Positions 17,713 through 25,951 of a DNA stretch of 64,000 nucleotides are shown here, one piece after another; within the stretch, counting starts at the first letter, position 1; each line of letters opens with the position of its first letter. The translations under genes were made by a program, and so were the position numbers. Under the pieces are notes generated by a model, which searched no databases, was not told where the DNA came from, and saw only the letters and a program-made list of their open reading frames with translations. The stretch comes from a virus, in the IMG/VR virus record IMGVR_UViG_3300035698_019895, positions 22,491 through 86,490 of that record, one strand, 5' to 3'.

Positions 17713-17958
17713 ATGTTAAGTAATAGAGATTTGTACGCAGAAATTGAATCCATTGAAAAAAGAATGGAAGCTATGGAAGAAGGTCAAGCTAAAGATGCAT
17801 TGAAAATAGGAACTCTTCAGTTAAAGTTATTGCACAACATCAGAGCTAACACAGTAACAGTCATGAGACATTTTAACATCGAACTATTGAAATCACAACT
17901 TGGGAAAAAAGAAGAAGAGCAGACTGACAAAGAGAAATCTAAGTCAGAAGAGAAATAA
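17713..17958 (+). CDS. Hypothetical coiled-coil protein
   Basis: 81 aa, AAGGAGG before the start. Mostly helical with heptad-like spacing (LYAEIESIEKRMEAMEEG) and a very charged tail. Probably oligomeric. It is the last gene before the long hairpin at 17959-18018. Confidence 0.55.
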   Translation: MLSNRDLYAEIESIEKRMEAMEEGQAKDALKIGTLQLKLLHNIRANTVTVMRHFNIELLKSQLGKKEEEQTDKEKSKSEEK

Positions 17959-18018
17959 GTTTAGAGATAAAGTTGCCAAGACCGTAAAGAAAAATGGTCT
18001 TGGTAGCTGTCTCTGAAC
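17959..18018 (+). promoter_or_regulatory. Long imperfect hairpin in the leader of the ribonucleotide reductase gene
   Basis: Base pairs by eye: 17959-17967 with 18010-18018 (9 pairs, one G-U); a small internal loop (TAA against G); then 17971-17983 with 17996-18008 (13 pairs, two G-U); and a 12-nt loop GTAAAGAAAAAT. The core CCAAGACC/GGTCTTGG is perfect. It starts right after the stop of the upstream gene and ends 32 bp before the reductase start. No T-tract follows, so it is not a standard terminator. It may be an RNase processing site, an mRNA stabiliser or a control element. Confidence 0.65.
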
Positions 18019-18050
18019 TAAAAAAATAAGAAAAGGAAGGTAAACTATAA

Positions 18051-20315
18051 ATGGCTTTGACTAAAAACGCTAAAAATTTATTAGAACAACGCTATTGTCA
18101 TTCTGATGAAACATATAAAGATGTATATCCTAGAGTAGCAGGTGTTTTATCTTTAGGAGATACAAGATTTGAAAAAAAGTTGCGAAAAGCCATGATGGAT
18201 GGTATATTTTTGCCTAATTCTCCTTGTTTACGAAATGCTGGTATTAAAAAAGGTATGCTTCATGCATGTTTTGTTCTTCCTATTGATGATGATATGGAAA
18301 GTATTACAGATACTATTAAAAATATGATGAATATTTTTAAACATGGAGGAGGAGTTGGTATCAATTTCAGTAAACTAAGACCGAAAGATGCAGAATTATC
18401 TGGAGGAGGAACTTCCAGTGGAGTAGTGTCTTTTATGGGCTTATTTAATACAGCTACTGAAGTAGTTAAACAAGGGGGGTTCAGACGAGGAGCTTTGATG
18501 GGAGTTTTGAATTTTGAACACGCAGAAATAATGGAATTCATCAGAAGCAAACTTACTGGTAAACTTACTAATTTTAATATATCTGTTTTAGTTAGTAATA
18601 AATTTATGGAACAAGTTGAAAAAGGAGAAATTATAGAACTTAAAAATCCTCAAGATGATAAAATTTGGGGAACAATTAATGCTAAAACTATTTTTGATGT
18701 TTTATGCTTTTCAGCATGGAACAGTGGTGACCCAGGATTTTTATTTTATGATAGAATAAATAAAGATAATATGTTATTTCCTAAAATCAAGATAAAGACA
18801 ACTAATCCTTGTTTCACAGGAGATACTGAAATAGAAACTCCTCATGGTAAAATAGCTTTTAAAGATTTTAAAATGAAATCTGTTCCAGTATATTGTTACG
18901 ATGGGAAGAAAATTAATATTAGCTGGATGAGAAACATTCGAAAAACAGGAATTCAACAAGAGGTTTGGAAATTAACTTTAGATAATAAGAAAGAAATAAA
19001 AGCTACTCCAAATCATAAATTTATGTTGAGAAGTGGAGAATATGTAGAACTTAAAGATTTAAAAATTGGCAGTAGTTTGATGCCTTTTTATAGATATAAA
19101 AGAAATTCTAAAGGATATAATCAAATAGCATTGAATAATGGGAAACATATAGGAGAAGCTCAACTAGTTTGTGAATGGTTTAATGGACGAAAAATGAAAA
19201 AAGGAGAATGTGTTCATCATAAAGATGAAGATAAGCAAAATAATAATCCTTTTAATTTAGAATTTAAAAAATCTGGTAATCATAATTCTGAACATATGAA
19301 GGGAGATAATAATCCTTCAAGAAGATTTCCTGAAAGAAATCCTATGAAACTGTATCCTGATATGTTTAAAGGTGAAAAGAATCCAATGTTTGGTCATAAA
19401 CATAGTAAGAAAACTAAAAAGAAAATAAGCGAATCACAGTTAGTAAGATTACATAATCATAAAGTTAAGAAGATAGAATTTTACGGTTATGAAGATGTTT
19501 ATTGTGGAACGGTGGATGCTTATCATAATTTTGTTTTAGAAGCCGGAGTTGTTGTTTCAAATTGTGGCGAGGTTCCTTTACCAAACTATGGAGCATGTTG
19601 TTTAGGTTCTATAAATATTAGTAAATTAGTAAAATATAATAAGTTTGATTTTGATGCGTTTGGTAAATATGTAGAATTAGCTATAAGAGCATTAAGAAAT
19701 AACAATGCTATCTCTTGGTATCCTTTACCAGAGATAACTAAGATAATGAAAGAACTAGACCCTATAGGTGTAGGTATAATGGGATTTGCAGATTGTTTAA
19801 TTAAATTGGAAATGATGTATGATAGCGAAGAGACTCTTAAATTTATAGATGAACTGGGTAAAATATATAAAGATGTAACAGATAGATTAGCAAAAAAATG
19901 TTTTTGGAAAAGAATAATCGCACCTACTGGTTCATTAAGTATATTAGCAGATTGTAGTAGTGGAATAGAACCTGTTTTCGAAGCTGCATTTGAAAGACAT
20001 CTTACCGTAGGAATAATAGAAGAAAAAAGAGAATTGTATAAGTCTAAATATTTAAGAACAGCACATCAAATAAGTCCTGAATGGCATTTAAAGATTCAGG
20101 CTCAATGGCAAAAATGGTTAGACGGAAGTATAAGTAAGACTATCAATTTACCTAATAGTGCTTCTGTAGATGATATAAAGAAAATATATATAGATGCTTG
20201 GAAAATGGGATGTAAAGGAATAACTATTTTTAGAGACGGTAGTAAAGAAGGAGTATTGAGAACAAAAACAGCTTCTGTTAGAGGAAAGTGTGAAGGAGAT
20301 AGTTGTCAACTTTAA
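18051..20315 (+). CDS. nrdJ: Adenosylcobalamin-dependent (class II) ribonucleotide reductase with intein
   Basis: 754 aa precursor; the spliced protein would be about 503 aa. Diagnostic segments: HGGGVGINFSKLRP, SGGGTSSGVVSF, FRRGALMGVL, TNP-CGE around the active-site cysteine, and the end-loop LPNSASVDD. No ATP cone is present at the N-terminus. It makes dNTP precursors and needs cobalamin from the host. The active-site cysteine codon is interrupted by a 251-aa intein (18810-19562). The C-terminus KCEGDSCQL has a Cys pair that may act in re-reduction. AAGGAAGG precedes the start. Confidence 0.88.
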   Translation: MALTKNAKNLLEQRYCHSDETYKDVYPRVAGVLSLGDTRFEKKLRKAMMDGIFLPNSPCLRNAGIKKGMLHACFVLPIDDDMESITDTIKNMMNIFKHGGGVGINFSKLRPKDAELSGGGTSSGVVSFMGLFNTATEVVKQGGFRRGALMGVLNFEHAEIMEFIRSKLTGKLTNFNISVLVSNKFMEQVEKGEIIELKNPQDDKIWGTINAKTIFDVLCFSAWNSGDPGFLFYDRINKDNMLFPKIKIKTTNPCFTGDTEIETPHGKIAFKDFKMKSVPVYCYDGKKINISWMRNIRKTGIQQEVWKLTLDNKKEIKATPNHKFMLRSGEYVELKDLKIGSSLMPFYRYKRNSKGYNQIALNNGKHIGEAQLVCEWFNGRKMKKGECVHHKDEDKQNNNPFNLEFKKSGNHNSEHMKGDNNPSRRFPERNPMKLYPDMFKGEKNPMFGHKHSKKTKKKISESQLVRLHNHKVKKIEFYGYEDVYCGTVDAYHNFVLEAGVVVSNCGEVPLPNYGACCLGSINISKLVKYNKFDFDAFGKYVELAIRALRNNNAISWYPLPEITKIMKELDPIGVGIMGFADCLIKLEMMYDSEETLKFIDELGKIYKDVTDRLAKKCFWKRIIAPTGSLSILADCSSGIEPVFEAAFERHLTVGIIEEKRELYKSKYLRTAHQISPEWHLKIQAQWQKWLDGSISKTINLPNSASVDDIKKIYIDAWKMGCKGITIFRDGSKEGVLRTKTASVRGKCEGDSCQL
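18810..19562 (+). mobile_element. Intein with HNH-type homing endonuclease in nrdJ
   Basis: Begins with Cys (CFTGDTEIETPHGK, block A) after TNP, and ends VVVSN before the +1 Cys of CGEVPL. Block B is ATPNHKFM; block F is VYCGTVDAYHNFVL. The penultimate residue is Ser instead of the usual His. The insert holds an HNH-like core (CVHHKDEDKQNNNPFNLE) and NUMOD3-like repeats (NNPSRRFPERNPM, KGEKNPMFGHKHS). It is inserted exactly at a catalytic residue, the usual target of reductase inteins. 753 bp is a multiple of three, so the host frame is kept. Confidence 0.88.
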
Positions 20316-20331
20316 CAAATAGGAGGGAGTC

Positions 20332-20556
20332 ATGGGATATAGTTATTATGGAGAAGGTTATGGTAAAGAAATAGAAGTGAAAAAAGGAAGTCCTACAACT
20401 GCGAAATATGCAATATTTTATGCTATTGATGATGACCCAGTAATATTCTGTAAGAATAAAACTGAGATGAAAAAAGAATTAGCAAAAGTGAATAAAAAGA
20501 AAAATGTAGATAAAAAAAGTATCAGGATATTTGAATTAGTTGAAGATGCAAAATAA
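20332..20556 (+). CDS. Hypothetical protein
   Basis: 74 aa with AGGAGGG upstream. The start MGYSYYGEGYGKEIEV is rich in Tyr and Gly; the rest is KYAIFYAIDDDPVIFC followed by a Lys-rich helix. No known motif. Confidence 0.5.
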   Translation: MGYSYYGEGYGKEIEVKKGSPTTAKYAIFYAIDDDPVIFCKNKTEMKKELAKVNKKKNVDKKSIRIFELVEDAK

Positions 20557-20577
20557 TTGTAAAGGAATGAAAATGAA

Positions 20578-20688
20578 ATGACAAGACCAAAAGCCAGAAG
20601 AAGAAAGAAAAAAAGAGGTAATAAAAAAGCTAAAAGTTTAGAATTACATAGAAAAAAACATGGAAAAAACAGAAAAAAAGAAAGGTAG
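20578..20688 (+). CDS. Tiny highly basic protein
   Basis: 36 aa, more than half Lys and Arg (MTRPKARRRKKKRGNKK...). AAAGGA lies about 11 bp upstream. It resembles the basic peptide at 11912 in composition. Nucleic-acid binding is the obvious guess; it may also be a chance frame in A-rich DNA. Confidence 0.4.
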   Translation: MTRPKARRRKKKRGNKKAKSLELHRKKHGKNRKKER

Positions 20689-20698
20689 GGTTTAATGT

Positions 20699-21403
20699 AT
20701 GATAGATTTAAAATCGTTGAAAAAATCTGAGATATTAAAAAGAGCGGCTTGGAAATGTCCAGTACCTGGTCATTCTAAACATAATGGTTTAGAACATCCG
20801 AGATGTTATGATAAATTAAATAAATTAACAGGAGAAAGAGTGGGAGTTTTGGATATTGAAACAGAAGATTTATCAGCAGAATATGGAATTATTTTTTGCT
20901 GGTGTCTTCTAGATATGGAAACAGATAAAATACATGAAGATATAATTACTGCAGAAGATGTTAAAAAATATAAATCTAATAAACGTAACAAACAGCCAAG
21001 AGAAGATACTAGAGTAATAGAAAGTTTAGTAAAACTTCTAAACAGTTATGATAGAGTAATTCTGCATTATGGTTCATATTTTGATTTAAAATTTATAAGA
21101 ACTAGAGCAGTTATTTGTGATGTTGATTTTCCTACATATGGCCTACTTAATCAGTCAGATACTATAAAAATGTTATGGTCTAAATTTAAATTAAAGAGAA
21201 ATAATCTAGCAAATGCTACAAGAGTACTAGTAGGCAAAACTAGAAAAGACCATTTATCTCTAGCTATTAAACATGGTTGTTTAAGAGTGGAAAAATGGGC
21301 ATTAGATGATACTATTAAACATTGTAGAAAAGATGTATTAGATACTAGAGATTTATATAACATTATACATCCTTTTGTTAGAAAAACCAATACTAGTATT
21401 TAG
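20699..21403 (+). CDS. DEDD 3'-5' exonuclease, YprB/RNase H-like
   Basis: 234 aa. DxE motif in VLDIETEDL (about residues 51-53), second motif ILHYGSYFDLKF with the Asp, and final HCRKDVLDTRDLY with the Asp. An N-terminal extension contains KCPVPGHSKHNGLEHPRCYD, whose Cys and His may bind zinc. It probably trims DNA or RNA 3' ends. Separate from the exonuclease domain already in the polymerase. Confidence 0.75.
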   Translation: MIDLKSLKKSEILKRAAWKCPVPGHSKHNGLEHPRCYDKLNKLTGERVGVLDIETEDLSAEYGIIFCWCLLDMETDKIHEDIITAEDVKKYKSNKRNKQPREDTRVIESLVKLLNSYDRVILHYGSYFDLKFIRTRAVICDVDFPTYGLLNQSDTIKMLWSKFKLKRNNLANATRVLVGKTRKDHLSLAIKHGCLRVEKWALDDTIKHCRKDVLDTRDLYNIIHPFVRKTNTSI

Positions 21404-21417
21404 GGAGTTAAATAAAT

Positions 21418-21723
21418 ATGAAAAATATACAGAGGCTTTGTCATAAAATAGCAAAAGAAAAAGGATTTTGGGACAAAGATAGAAATGATGGTGAACTAAT
21501 TGCTCTTATGCACTCAGAATTATCAGAAGCATTAGAGTGGTTAAGAAATGCACAAAAACTTAAAAAAGAAGATATGTGGAATAAAGTTGAAGAAGAAATG
21601 GCTGATTGTATAATTAGAATTTTTGACTTTTGTGAAGCTAGAGGATTAGATTTAGAAACTGCTATCTGGCAAAAGATGGATGTAAATAAGAAAAGACCAA
21701 GGAAACATGGTAAGGTATTTTAA
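21418..21723 (+). CDS. MazG-like nucleotide pyrophosphohydrolase
   Basis: 101 aa. The metal-binding ExxE pair is seen in SELSEAL (Glu34, Glu37) and the second in EEEMAD (58-63). Members hydrolyse (d)NTPs or (p)ppGpp; phage MazG homologues are thought to alter the nucleotide or stress-signal pool. It sits next to reductase and ThyX genes. Compact single-domain form. Confidence 0.78.
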   Translation: MKNIQRLCHKIAKEKGFWDKDRNDGELIALMHSELSEALEWLRNAQKLKKEDMWNKVEEEMADCIIRIFDFCEARGLDLETAIWQKMDVNKKRPRKHGKVF

Positions 21724-21743
21724 CCAAAACAAAGGAGGGAAGT

Positions 21744-21998
21744 ATGAAGCTGTTACTAAATGTTCGAGATTCTGCCCAGTCGGTAGAAAGCAAACAGTTG
21801 AAAATGTCGAATAAGTCTTTAAAGAAAGACTTAAAAATTCTAGCTAAAAATGTTGCAAAGATAGAAAAAATTAAAGAAAAGCAACTAAAAGATGCAGAGA
21901 GTCTTCATTGTCTAAAAACAGATAACACAGAGTTAAAAGGCAGTGTAAAAGATTTGCAAGAAAGAGCCAATCAGTTAATAAAAGAATTAGCAGTCTAA
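21744..21998 (+). CDS. Coiled-coil protein
   Basis: 84 aa, AAAGGAGGG before the start. Residues 20-80 are a continuous heptad-rich helix (KSLKKDLKILAKNVAKIEKI). Soluble, Lys-rich, no other feature. Function unknown. Confidence 0.5.
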   Translation: MKLLLNVRDSAQSVESKQLKMSNKSLKKDLKILAKNVAKIEKIKEKQLKDAESLHCLKTDNTELKGSVKDLQERANQLIKELAV

Positions 21999-22039
21999 AT
22001 TGATTAGAAAGAATCTATATAAATAGAGGAATTTTAATT

Positions 22040-22234
22040 ATGAACGAAATGACTTTATCAAATAATGTTATTGATAATTATTATGGTATTTATATTAAAG
22101 CTGATACTAAAGAGATGAAAAAACTTTATGATATAAGTGATTCAAAAAAGAAAACAGAAGTATATATAGAAATAGATGGAAAAGTTAAAGAGATGACATT
22201 AAAAGAATTTACAAATAAAATATTTAAAGAATAA
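22040..22234 (+). CDS. Hypothetical protein
   Basis: 64 aa with AGAGGA upstream. Short strands YGIYIKADT and EVYIEIDGKVKEM followed by a helix. No known family. It lies 8 bp before the dehydrogenase gene. Confidence 0.5.
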   Translation: MNEMTLSNNVIDNYYGIYIKADTKEMKKLYDISDSKKKTEVYIEIDGKVKEMTLKEFTNKIFKE

Positions 22235-22242
22235 AACATAAT

Positions 22243-23067
22243 ATGCAAGTAGGAATTGTAGGACGAGGGACTGTTGGAAATGCTTTAGCATATGGTCTAT
22301 CTAGAGGACATGAAGTTCTTAGTTATGATAAATATAAAACTGAATTTCAAAATATAACTGAAATAGCAAAATGTCCAATAATATTTTTCTGTGTACCTAC
22401 TCCAATGACAGAAAATGGACGAATTGGGTTAGAAATTCTTGAAGATGCGGTATATGAAATTTTTAAAAGAATTGAAAAATTTTCAGGACAAATTTTTGTT
22501 ATTAAATCTACAACAGTTCCTGGTACAACCACATATTTTGAAAAAAAATATTTAGGAGTTCATTGGGCATTCTGTCCAGAATTTTTAAATGAACGTTCAG
22601 CTCAAGAAGATTTTGTAAATACAAACAGAATTATCATTGGAACCTGTTTAGAATCAACTAAAACAATATTAACAAATCTTTTTAGAAATGCTAAATTTAC
22701 ATGTCCTATTTATCATACAGATAATATAGTAGCTGAATTTGTAAAATATTATTGTAATATATTGGGGGCAACAAAAGTTACACTTGCAAATGAAATGTAT
22801 CAAATAGCAAAATTATTAGATATAAATTATAATAAAATAAAAAAATTAGTGATAACTAATAAATATTTTACAGACCAACATTTAGATGTTCCCGGTCAGG
22901 ATGGGAAATATGGATTTGGTGGAAAATGTTTTTCTAAAGATTTAAATGCTTTTATCTGTTTCGCTAAAGACAAAGGATATAATCCATATTTCTTAGAAGA
23001 AGTATGGAAAAACAATATTGAATTTAGAGCCAAAGGAAATAAAAATGAAATACACAAACAAATTTAA
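22243..23067 (+). CDS. UDP-glucose / GDP-mannose dehydrogenase family protein, short form
   Basis: 274 aa. N-terminal Rossmann motif GIVGRGTVGNAL (4-15), central domain with EFVKYY and NEMYQIAK, and the catalytic cysteine at C229 in GFGGKCFSKD. Members oxidise UDP-glucose or GDP-mannose to the uronate in two NAD-dependent steps. The usual C-terminal nucleotide-binding domain (total 390-450 aa) is missing, so it may be non-functional, use a partner, or act on something else. It would feed the glycan island far downstream. Confidence 0.78.
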   Translation: MQVGIVGRGTVGNALAYGLSRGHEVLSYDKYKTEFQNITEIAKCPIIFFCVPTPMTENGRIGLEILEDAVYEIFKRIEKFSGQIFVIKSTTVPGTTTYFEKKYLGVHWAFCPEFLNERSAQEDFVNTNRIIIGTCLESTKTILTNLFRNAKFTCPIYHTDNIVAEFVKYYCNILGATKVTLANEMYQIAKLLDINYNKIKKLVITNKYFTDQHLDVPGQDGKYGFGGKCFSKDLNAFICFAKDKGYNPYFLEEVWKNNIEFRAKGNKNEIHKQI

Positions 23068-23932
23068 TTTACCACTGAGTTTAGTTGATGTGATAAACAA
23101 TAAGACTTATGATTTATCTGAAGCCGACCCAAATAGGATAGGAGTTACTACATTAATCAATCCTCCTATAACTAGATTGCTTACTGTCCGTCATTGGAAA
23201 GAATTAGAAGAAGATGTTTCGGACCATCTCTGGAGAATAACGGGTAATGCCTATCACTATATTTTGGCCAAGACTAGTAGCAAAGATAGATTAATTGAAG
23301 AAAAATTGTTAGAAGTTGTAGATGGTATTACGATAGTAGGTAAATTAGATTTATATGAACAAAAACATAAGTCAATTGAAGATTACAAAGTTACTTCTGT
23401 TTGGGCTGTGAAGCTAGGAAGTAAAGAAGAATGGGAAAAACAATTAAATTGTTATGCTTGGCTATTACGAAAATCCAAACTTGAGGTTAAAGAAGCTTAT
23501 ATTAATGCTATATTAAGAGATTGGAGAAAAAAAGAAAGTAAAAAATATAATGATTATCCACCAATACCTTTTTCTAGAATAAAAGTTAAGTTGTGGTCTT
23601 TTGATGAACAACAAAAATTTGTAGAAGATAGAGTTGCATTGTACAAGTCTGTAATGAATCTTCCAGATGATGAATTACCTATATGCAGTCCAGATGAAAG
23701 ATGGGCAAAAAAAGATGTATGGGCAGTATATAAACACACTAACAAAACTGCTATGAGACTATTTGATACTGAAGATGCAGCTATAGATTTTACTTATAAT
23801 GTTTCTTGCAAAACTAGAATAGAAGAACGAAAAGGTGTTGATATGAAATGTCAGGATTATTGTCTCATAAACAAATTTTGTAAGTATTGGAAAGAAAATT
23901 ATGAACGAAAGACAAGCAAAAAAACTTCGTAA
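23045..23932 (+). CDS. PD-(D/E)xK nuclease, Cas4/RecB-like
   Basis: 295 aa. ATG 23045 has AAAGGAAA upstream, so it is preferred over an in-frame start at 23018. The catalytic core is GKLDLY (Asp102) followed by IEDYKVTS (Glu112/Asp113 and Lys115), then QLNCYAWLL. Near the C-terminus, four Cys (CKTRIEERK...MKCQDYCLINKFC) are spaced like the Fe-S cluster ligands of Cas4/AddB-type nucleases, but without the usual first Cys. A DNA-end processing nuclease is likely; no CRISPR genes are nearby. Confidence 0.72.
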   Translation: MKYTNKFNLPLSLVDVINNKTYDLSEADPNRIGVTTLINPPITRLLTVRHWKELEEDVSDHLWRITGNAYHYILAKTSSKDRLIEEKLLEVVDGITIVGKLDLYEQKHKSIEDYKVTSVWAVKLGSKEEWEKQLNCYAWLLRKSKLEVKEAYINAILRDWRKKESKKYNDYPPIPFSRIKVKLWSFDEQQKFVEDRVALYKSVMNLPDDELPICSPDERWAKKDVWAVYKHTNKTAMRLFDTEDAAIDFTYNVSCKTRIEERKGVDMKCQDYCLINKFCKYWKENYERKTSKKTS

Positions 23933-24089
23933 AGAAGTATATGGTGATAAAGCTATAGTTGTAAAAACATTTAAAATAGGAGGGCAGATAATCTCTGACC
24001 CAGATAGAAGAAAGTATCAGCTTTTAAAAAAAGATTATTATAGAACTGAAGATAAAAAACCATTAGAGAAAAATGTCAAGTCAATTTGA
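23901..24089 (+). CDS. Hypothetical basic protein
   Basis: 62 aa, overlapping the nuclease gene by 32 bp. Lys/Arg-rich (RQAKKLRKEVYGDKAIVVKTF). No known motif; the overlap on both sides is the main support. Confidence 0.45.
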   Translation: MNERQAKKLRKEVYGDKAIVVKTFKIGGQIISDPDRRKYQLLKKDYYRTEDKKPLEKNVKSI

Positions 24090-24228
24090 TACTTATAAAC
24101 GCTGTACAAAATGTGACAAACCATTTAAAAATTATGTAGACACAGATAGATGTCCGAAGTGTAAAAGCAAAAAATATGTTATTAATTTACTAAAGGAAAA
24201 GAATGAAAATAATAAAACCAAGCGTTGA
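24073..24228 (+). CDS. Zinc-ribbon mini-protein
   Basis: 51 aa: two CxxC knuckles (CTKC at 11-14, CPKC near 27-30) and a Lys-rich tail. It overlaps genes on both sides. Typical of the many tiny zinc proteins in this window. Function unknown. Confidence 0.5.
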   Translation: MSSQFDTYKRCTKCDKPFKNYVDTDRCPKCKSKKYVINLLKEKNENNKTKR

Positions 24229-24832
24229 AATACTAACAATGACTCCTGATATATTAAGAACAATAGAAAAAGCAGGTAGAACTTGTTACAAATCAGAGAG
24301 CAAAATAACAAAAGACAGTTCTAAAAAGTTCATTAGTGGTATTATTAAACGAGGACACGAGTCTGTAATAGAACATGGAGTTGTTACTGTCAAGATTATA
24401 TGTGATAGAGGAATTTTAGGCGAAATAACACGCCATAGATTGGCAAGTTATTCTGTTGAATCTACTCGATATGTTAATTACAAAGAGGGACTTACAGTTG
24501 TAGAACCAATCTTCTGGAGAAGAGAAGATGCTCATAAAAATGGAAAATTAAAATATATAACATGGAAAAATGCAATGATTCAAGCAGAAGAGAATTACAA
24601 AACTCTTATCCAAGATGGAGCAAAGCCAGAAGAAGCAAGAACTGTATTACCTGCTTCTCTAAAGACAGAGATAATAATGACATGTAATTTAAGAGAATGG
24701 AGACATTTCTTTAAAGTTCGTTCTGAAAAAGGTGCACATCCGCAAGCAAGAGAAGTTGCTTTTATGATTTTAGAAGAATTTAAAAAGAAAATCCCAGTCA
24801 TATTTGATGATTTAAAAAATGAAAAAGAATAA
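24203..24832 (+). CDS. thyX: Flavin-dependent thymidylate synthase
   Basis: 209 aa. ThyX signature RHRLASYSVESTRY at residues 77-90 (RHRxxSxxxxSxRY), with FAD-binding context. Uses FAD and methylenetetrahydrofolate to methylate dUMP, so no separate dihydrofolate reductase is needed. Works with the reductase and MazG in the nucleotide block. AAAGGAAA precedes the start. Confidence 0.92.
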   Translation: MKIIKPSVEILTMTPDILRTIEKAGRTCYKSESKITKDSSKKFISGIIKRGHESVIEHGVVTVKIICDRGILGEITRHRLASYSVESTRYVNYKEGLTVVEPIFWRREDAHKNGKLKYITWKNAMIQAEENYKTLIQDGAKPEEARTVLPASLKTEIIMTCNLREWRHFFKVRSEKGAHPQAREVAFMILEEFKKKIPVIFDDLKNEKE

Positions 24833-25142
24833 AAAATTAATTCCTAAAAATAAATGTTATTGTTATAACTATTTAAAACCTATGAAAAATGGAAGATATA
24901 AAGTAATGGGTTTATGTCCATATTGGTCTATTAGAAAAGGAAAACCAAAACAAAATAATGGCTATTGTGCTTATTTAGAGAAGGGAGATTGGGAAATAAA
25001 TGCTGAAAAGAGATGGCGACAAATCCATAACAAAAGAGGCAAAGATACTTATGGAAAATATAGAAGTGCTTATGAAATGGGATTTCCTATGTCATTGATA
25101 TGGGACCAAGTTAAAGAATGTAAAATAAATGAGGAGGAATAA
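24819..25142 (+). CDS. Hypothetical Cys-containing protein
   Basis: 107 aa. Contains NKCYCYNYL, GLCPYW and NGYCAYLEKGDWE; the four or five Cys may bind metal. SLIWDQVKEC at the end is conserved in some phage homologues. Soluble. Overlaps thyX by 14 bp. Function unknown. Confidence 0.5.
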   Translation: MKKNKKLIPKNKCYCYNYLKPMKNGRYKVMGLCPYWSIRKGKPKQNNGYCAYLEKGDWEINAEKRWRQIHNKRGKDTYGKYRSAYEMGFPMSLIWDQVKECKINEEE

Positions 25143-25144
25143 TA

Positions 25145-25456
25145 ATGTATCATGCAGGGTTTATAAATGCAAAAGATTATAATGGTAGATTGTATCGAGA
25201 AAAAATAACAGGAAATTCACTTGCATATTGCTCCCATTCATATATTATAAAACCAAGATTTGAAGATAGAGATAAAACTATTGCCAATGAATTCTCTTAT
25301 CCTGTAAAAACATTTGATGGTTTCAAAGGAATATGCGAATATTGTGGAGAAGTAATTTTAATACGTTCAGAAGATGTTATAGATGATGAAACTTTTGATA
25401 AACGAATAGATGAAAGAGTAAAAGAAATAAACGAAAAATCAAGGAGAAAAAAATGA
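25145..25456 (+). CDS. Hypothetical protein with CxxC motif
   Basis: 103 aa with AGGAGGA upstream. Contains ICEYCGEV, plus an upstream Cys-His (AYCSHSY), a possible one-zinc fold. C-terminus is strongly charged. Function unknown. Confidence 0.5.
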   Translation: MYHAGFINAKDYNGRLYREKITGNSLAYCSHSYIIKPRFEDRDKTIANEFSYPVKTFDGFKGICEYCGEVILIRSEDVIDDETFDKRIDERVKEINEKSRRKK

Positions 25457-25626
25457 AGATAAGAAGAAGAGTTTATGATAAAGCAAAAGGCACTACGAAA
25501 GTTAAAATAGAAACAGCTTCGCTAGTAAAAAAAAGCGATAAAACAGTATTAGTTAAACTTGGCAATAATGATGTAATTAAAAGAAAAATAAAGGATGTAG
25601 TAGAATGGGACAAAAAGAAAAAGTGA
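25453..25626 (+). CDS. Small hypothetical protein
   Basis: 57 aa, overlapping the previous stop by 4 bp, with AAGGAG upstream. Strand-rich and basic (VKIETASLVKKSDKTVLVKL), possibly a small SH3-like barrel. No assignable function. Confidence 0.45.
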   Translation: MKIRRRVYDKAKGTTKVKIETASLVKKSDKTVLVKLGNNDVIKRKIKDVVEWDKKKK

Positions 25627-25718
25627 TTTTAAAAGATATACCATTAGTTATAATGTGTTTTATAGTTTTTGGTATTGGGGATTTATTAAGAAAGGTAAAA
25701 CACTTATGGCGAAAATAA
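25605..25718 (+). CDS. Single-pass membrane mini-protein
   Basis: 37 aa: MGQKEKVILKD, then one hydrophobic helix (IPLVIMCFIVFGIGDLL) and a basic tail. Overlaps the upstream gene by 22 bp. Confidence 0.4.
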   Translation: MGQKEKVILKDIPLVIMCFIVFGIGDLLRKVKHLWRK

Positions 25719-25728
25719 AGGAGGAAAT

Positions 25729-25950
25729 ATGTCAGGATTTATATCAAGAGAAGCAATGATAGAACAAATAATTTATTGTACAGCCGGAGGAGATAACTGG
25801 GATAAACATAGAAAAAACATTATAAATAATTTAAATAATTTTATTACTATGCACCACACTCCAAAAGTAGATATTGTTAGAACAGAAGATGGTGATGTAT
25901 TATTTAATTGTGATAAAATAATTAGTGAAACTGTAACAAAAAAGGAATAA
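25729..25950 (+). CDS. Hypothetical protein
   Basis: 73 aa with AAGGAGG before the start. Begins MSGFISREAMIEQI, then a helix-rich stretch and strand VDIVRTEDGDVLF. Resembles small phage proteins annotated only as hypothetical. Confidence 0.5.
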   Translation: MSGFISREAMIEQIIYCTAGGDNWDKHRKNIINNLNNFITMHHTPKVDIVRTEDGDVLFNCDKIISETVTKKE

Positions 25951-25951
25951 A

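Noticed and set aside
17959-18018. Rho-independent terminator
   Set aside because: The stem is long and strong but is not followed by a T-tract; A-rich sequence follows, so it is listed as a leader structure.
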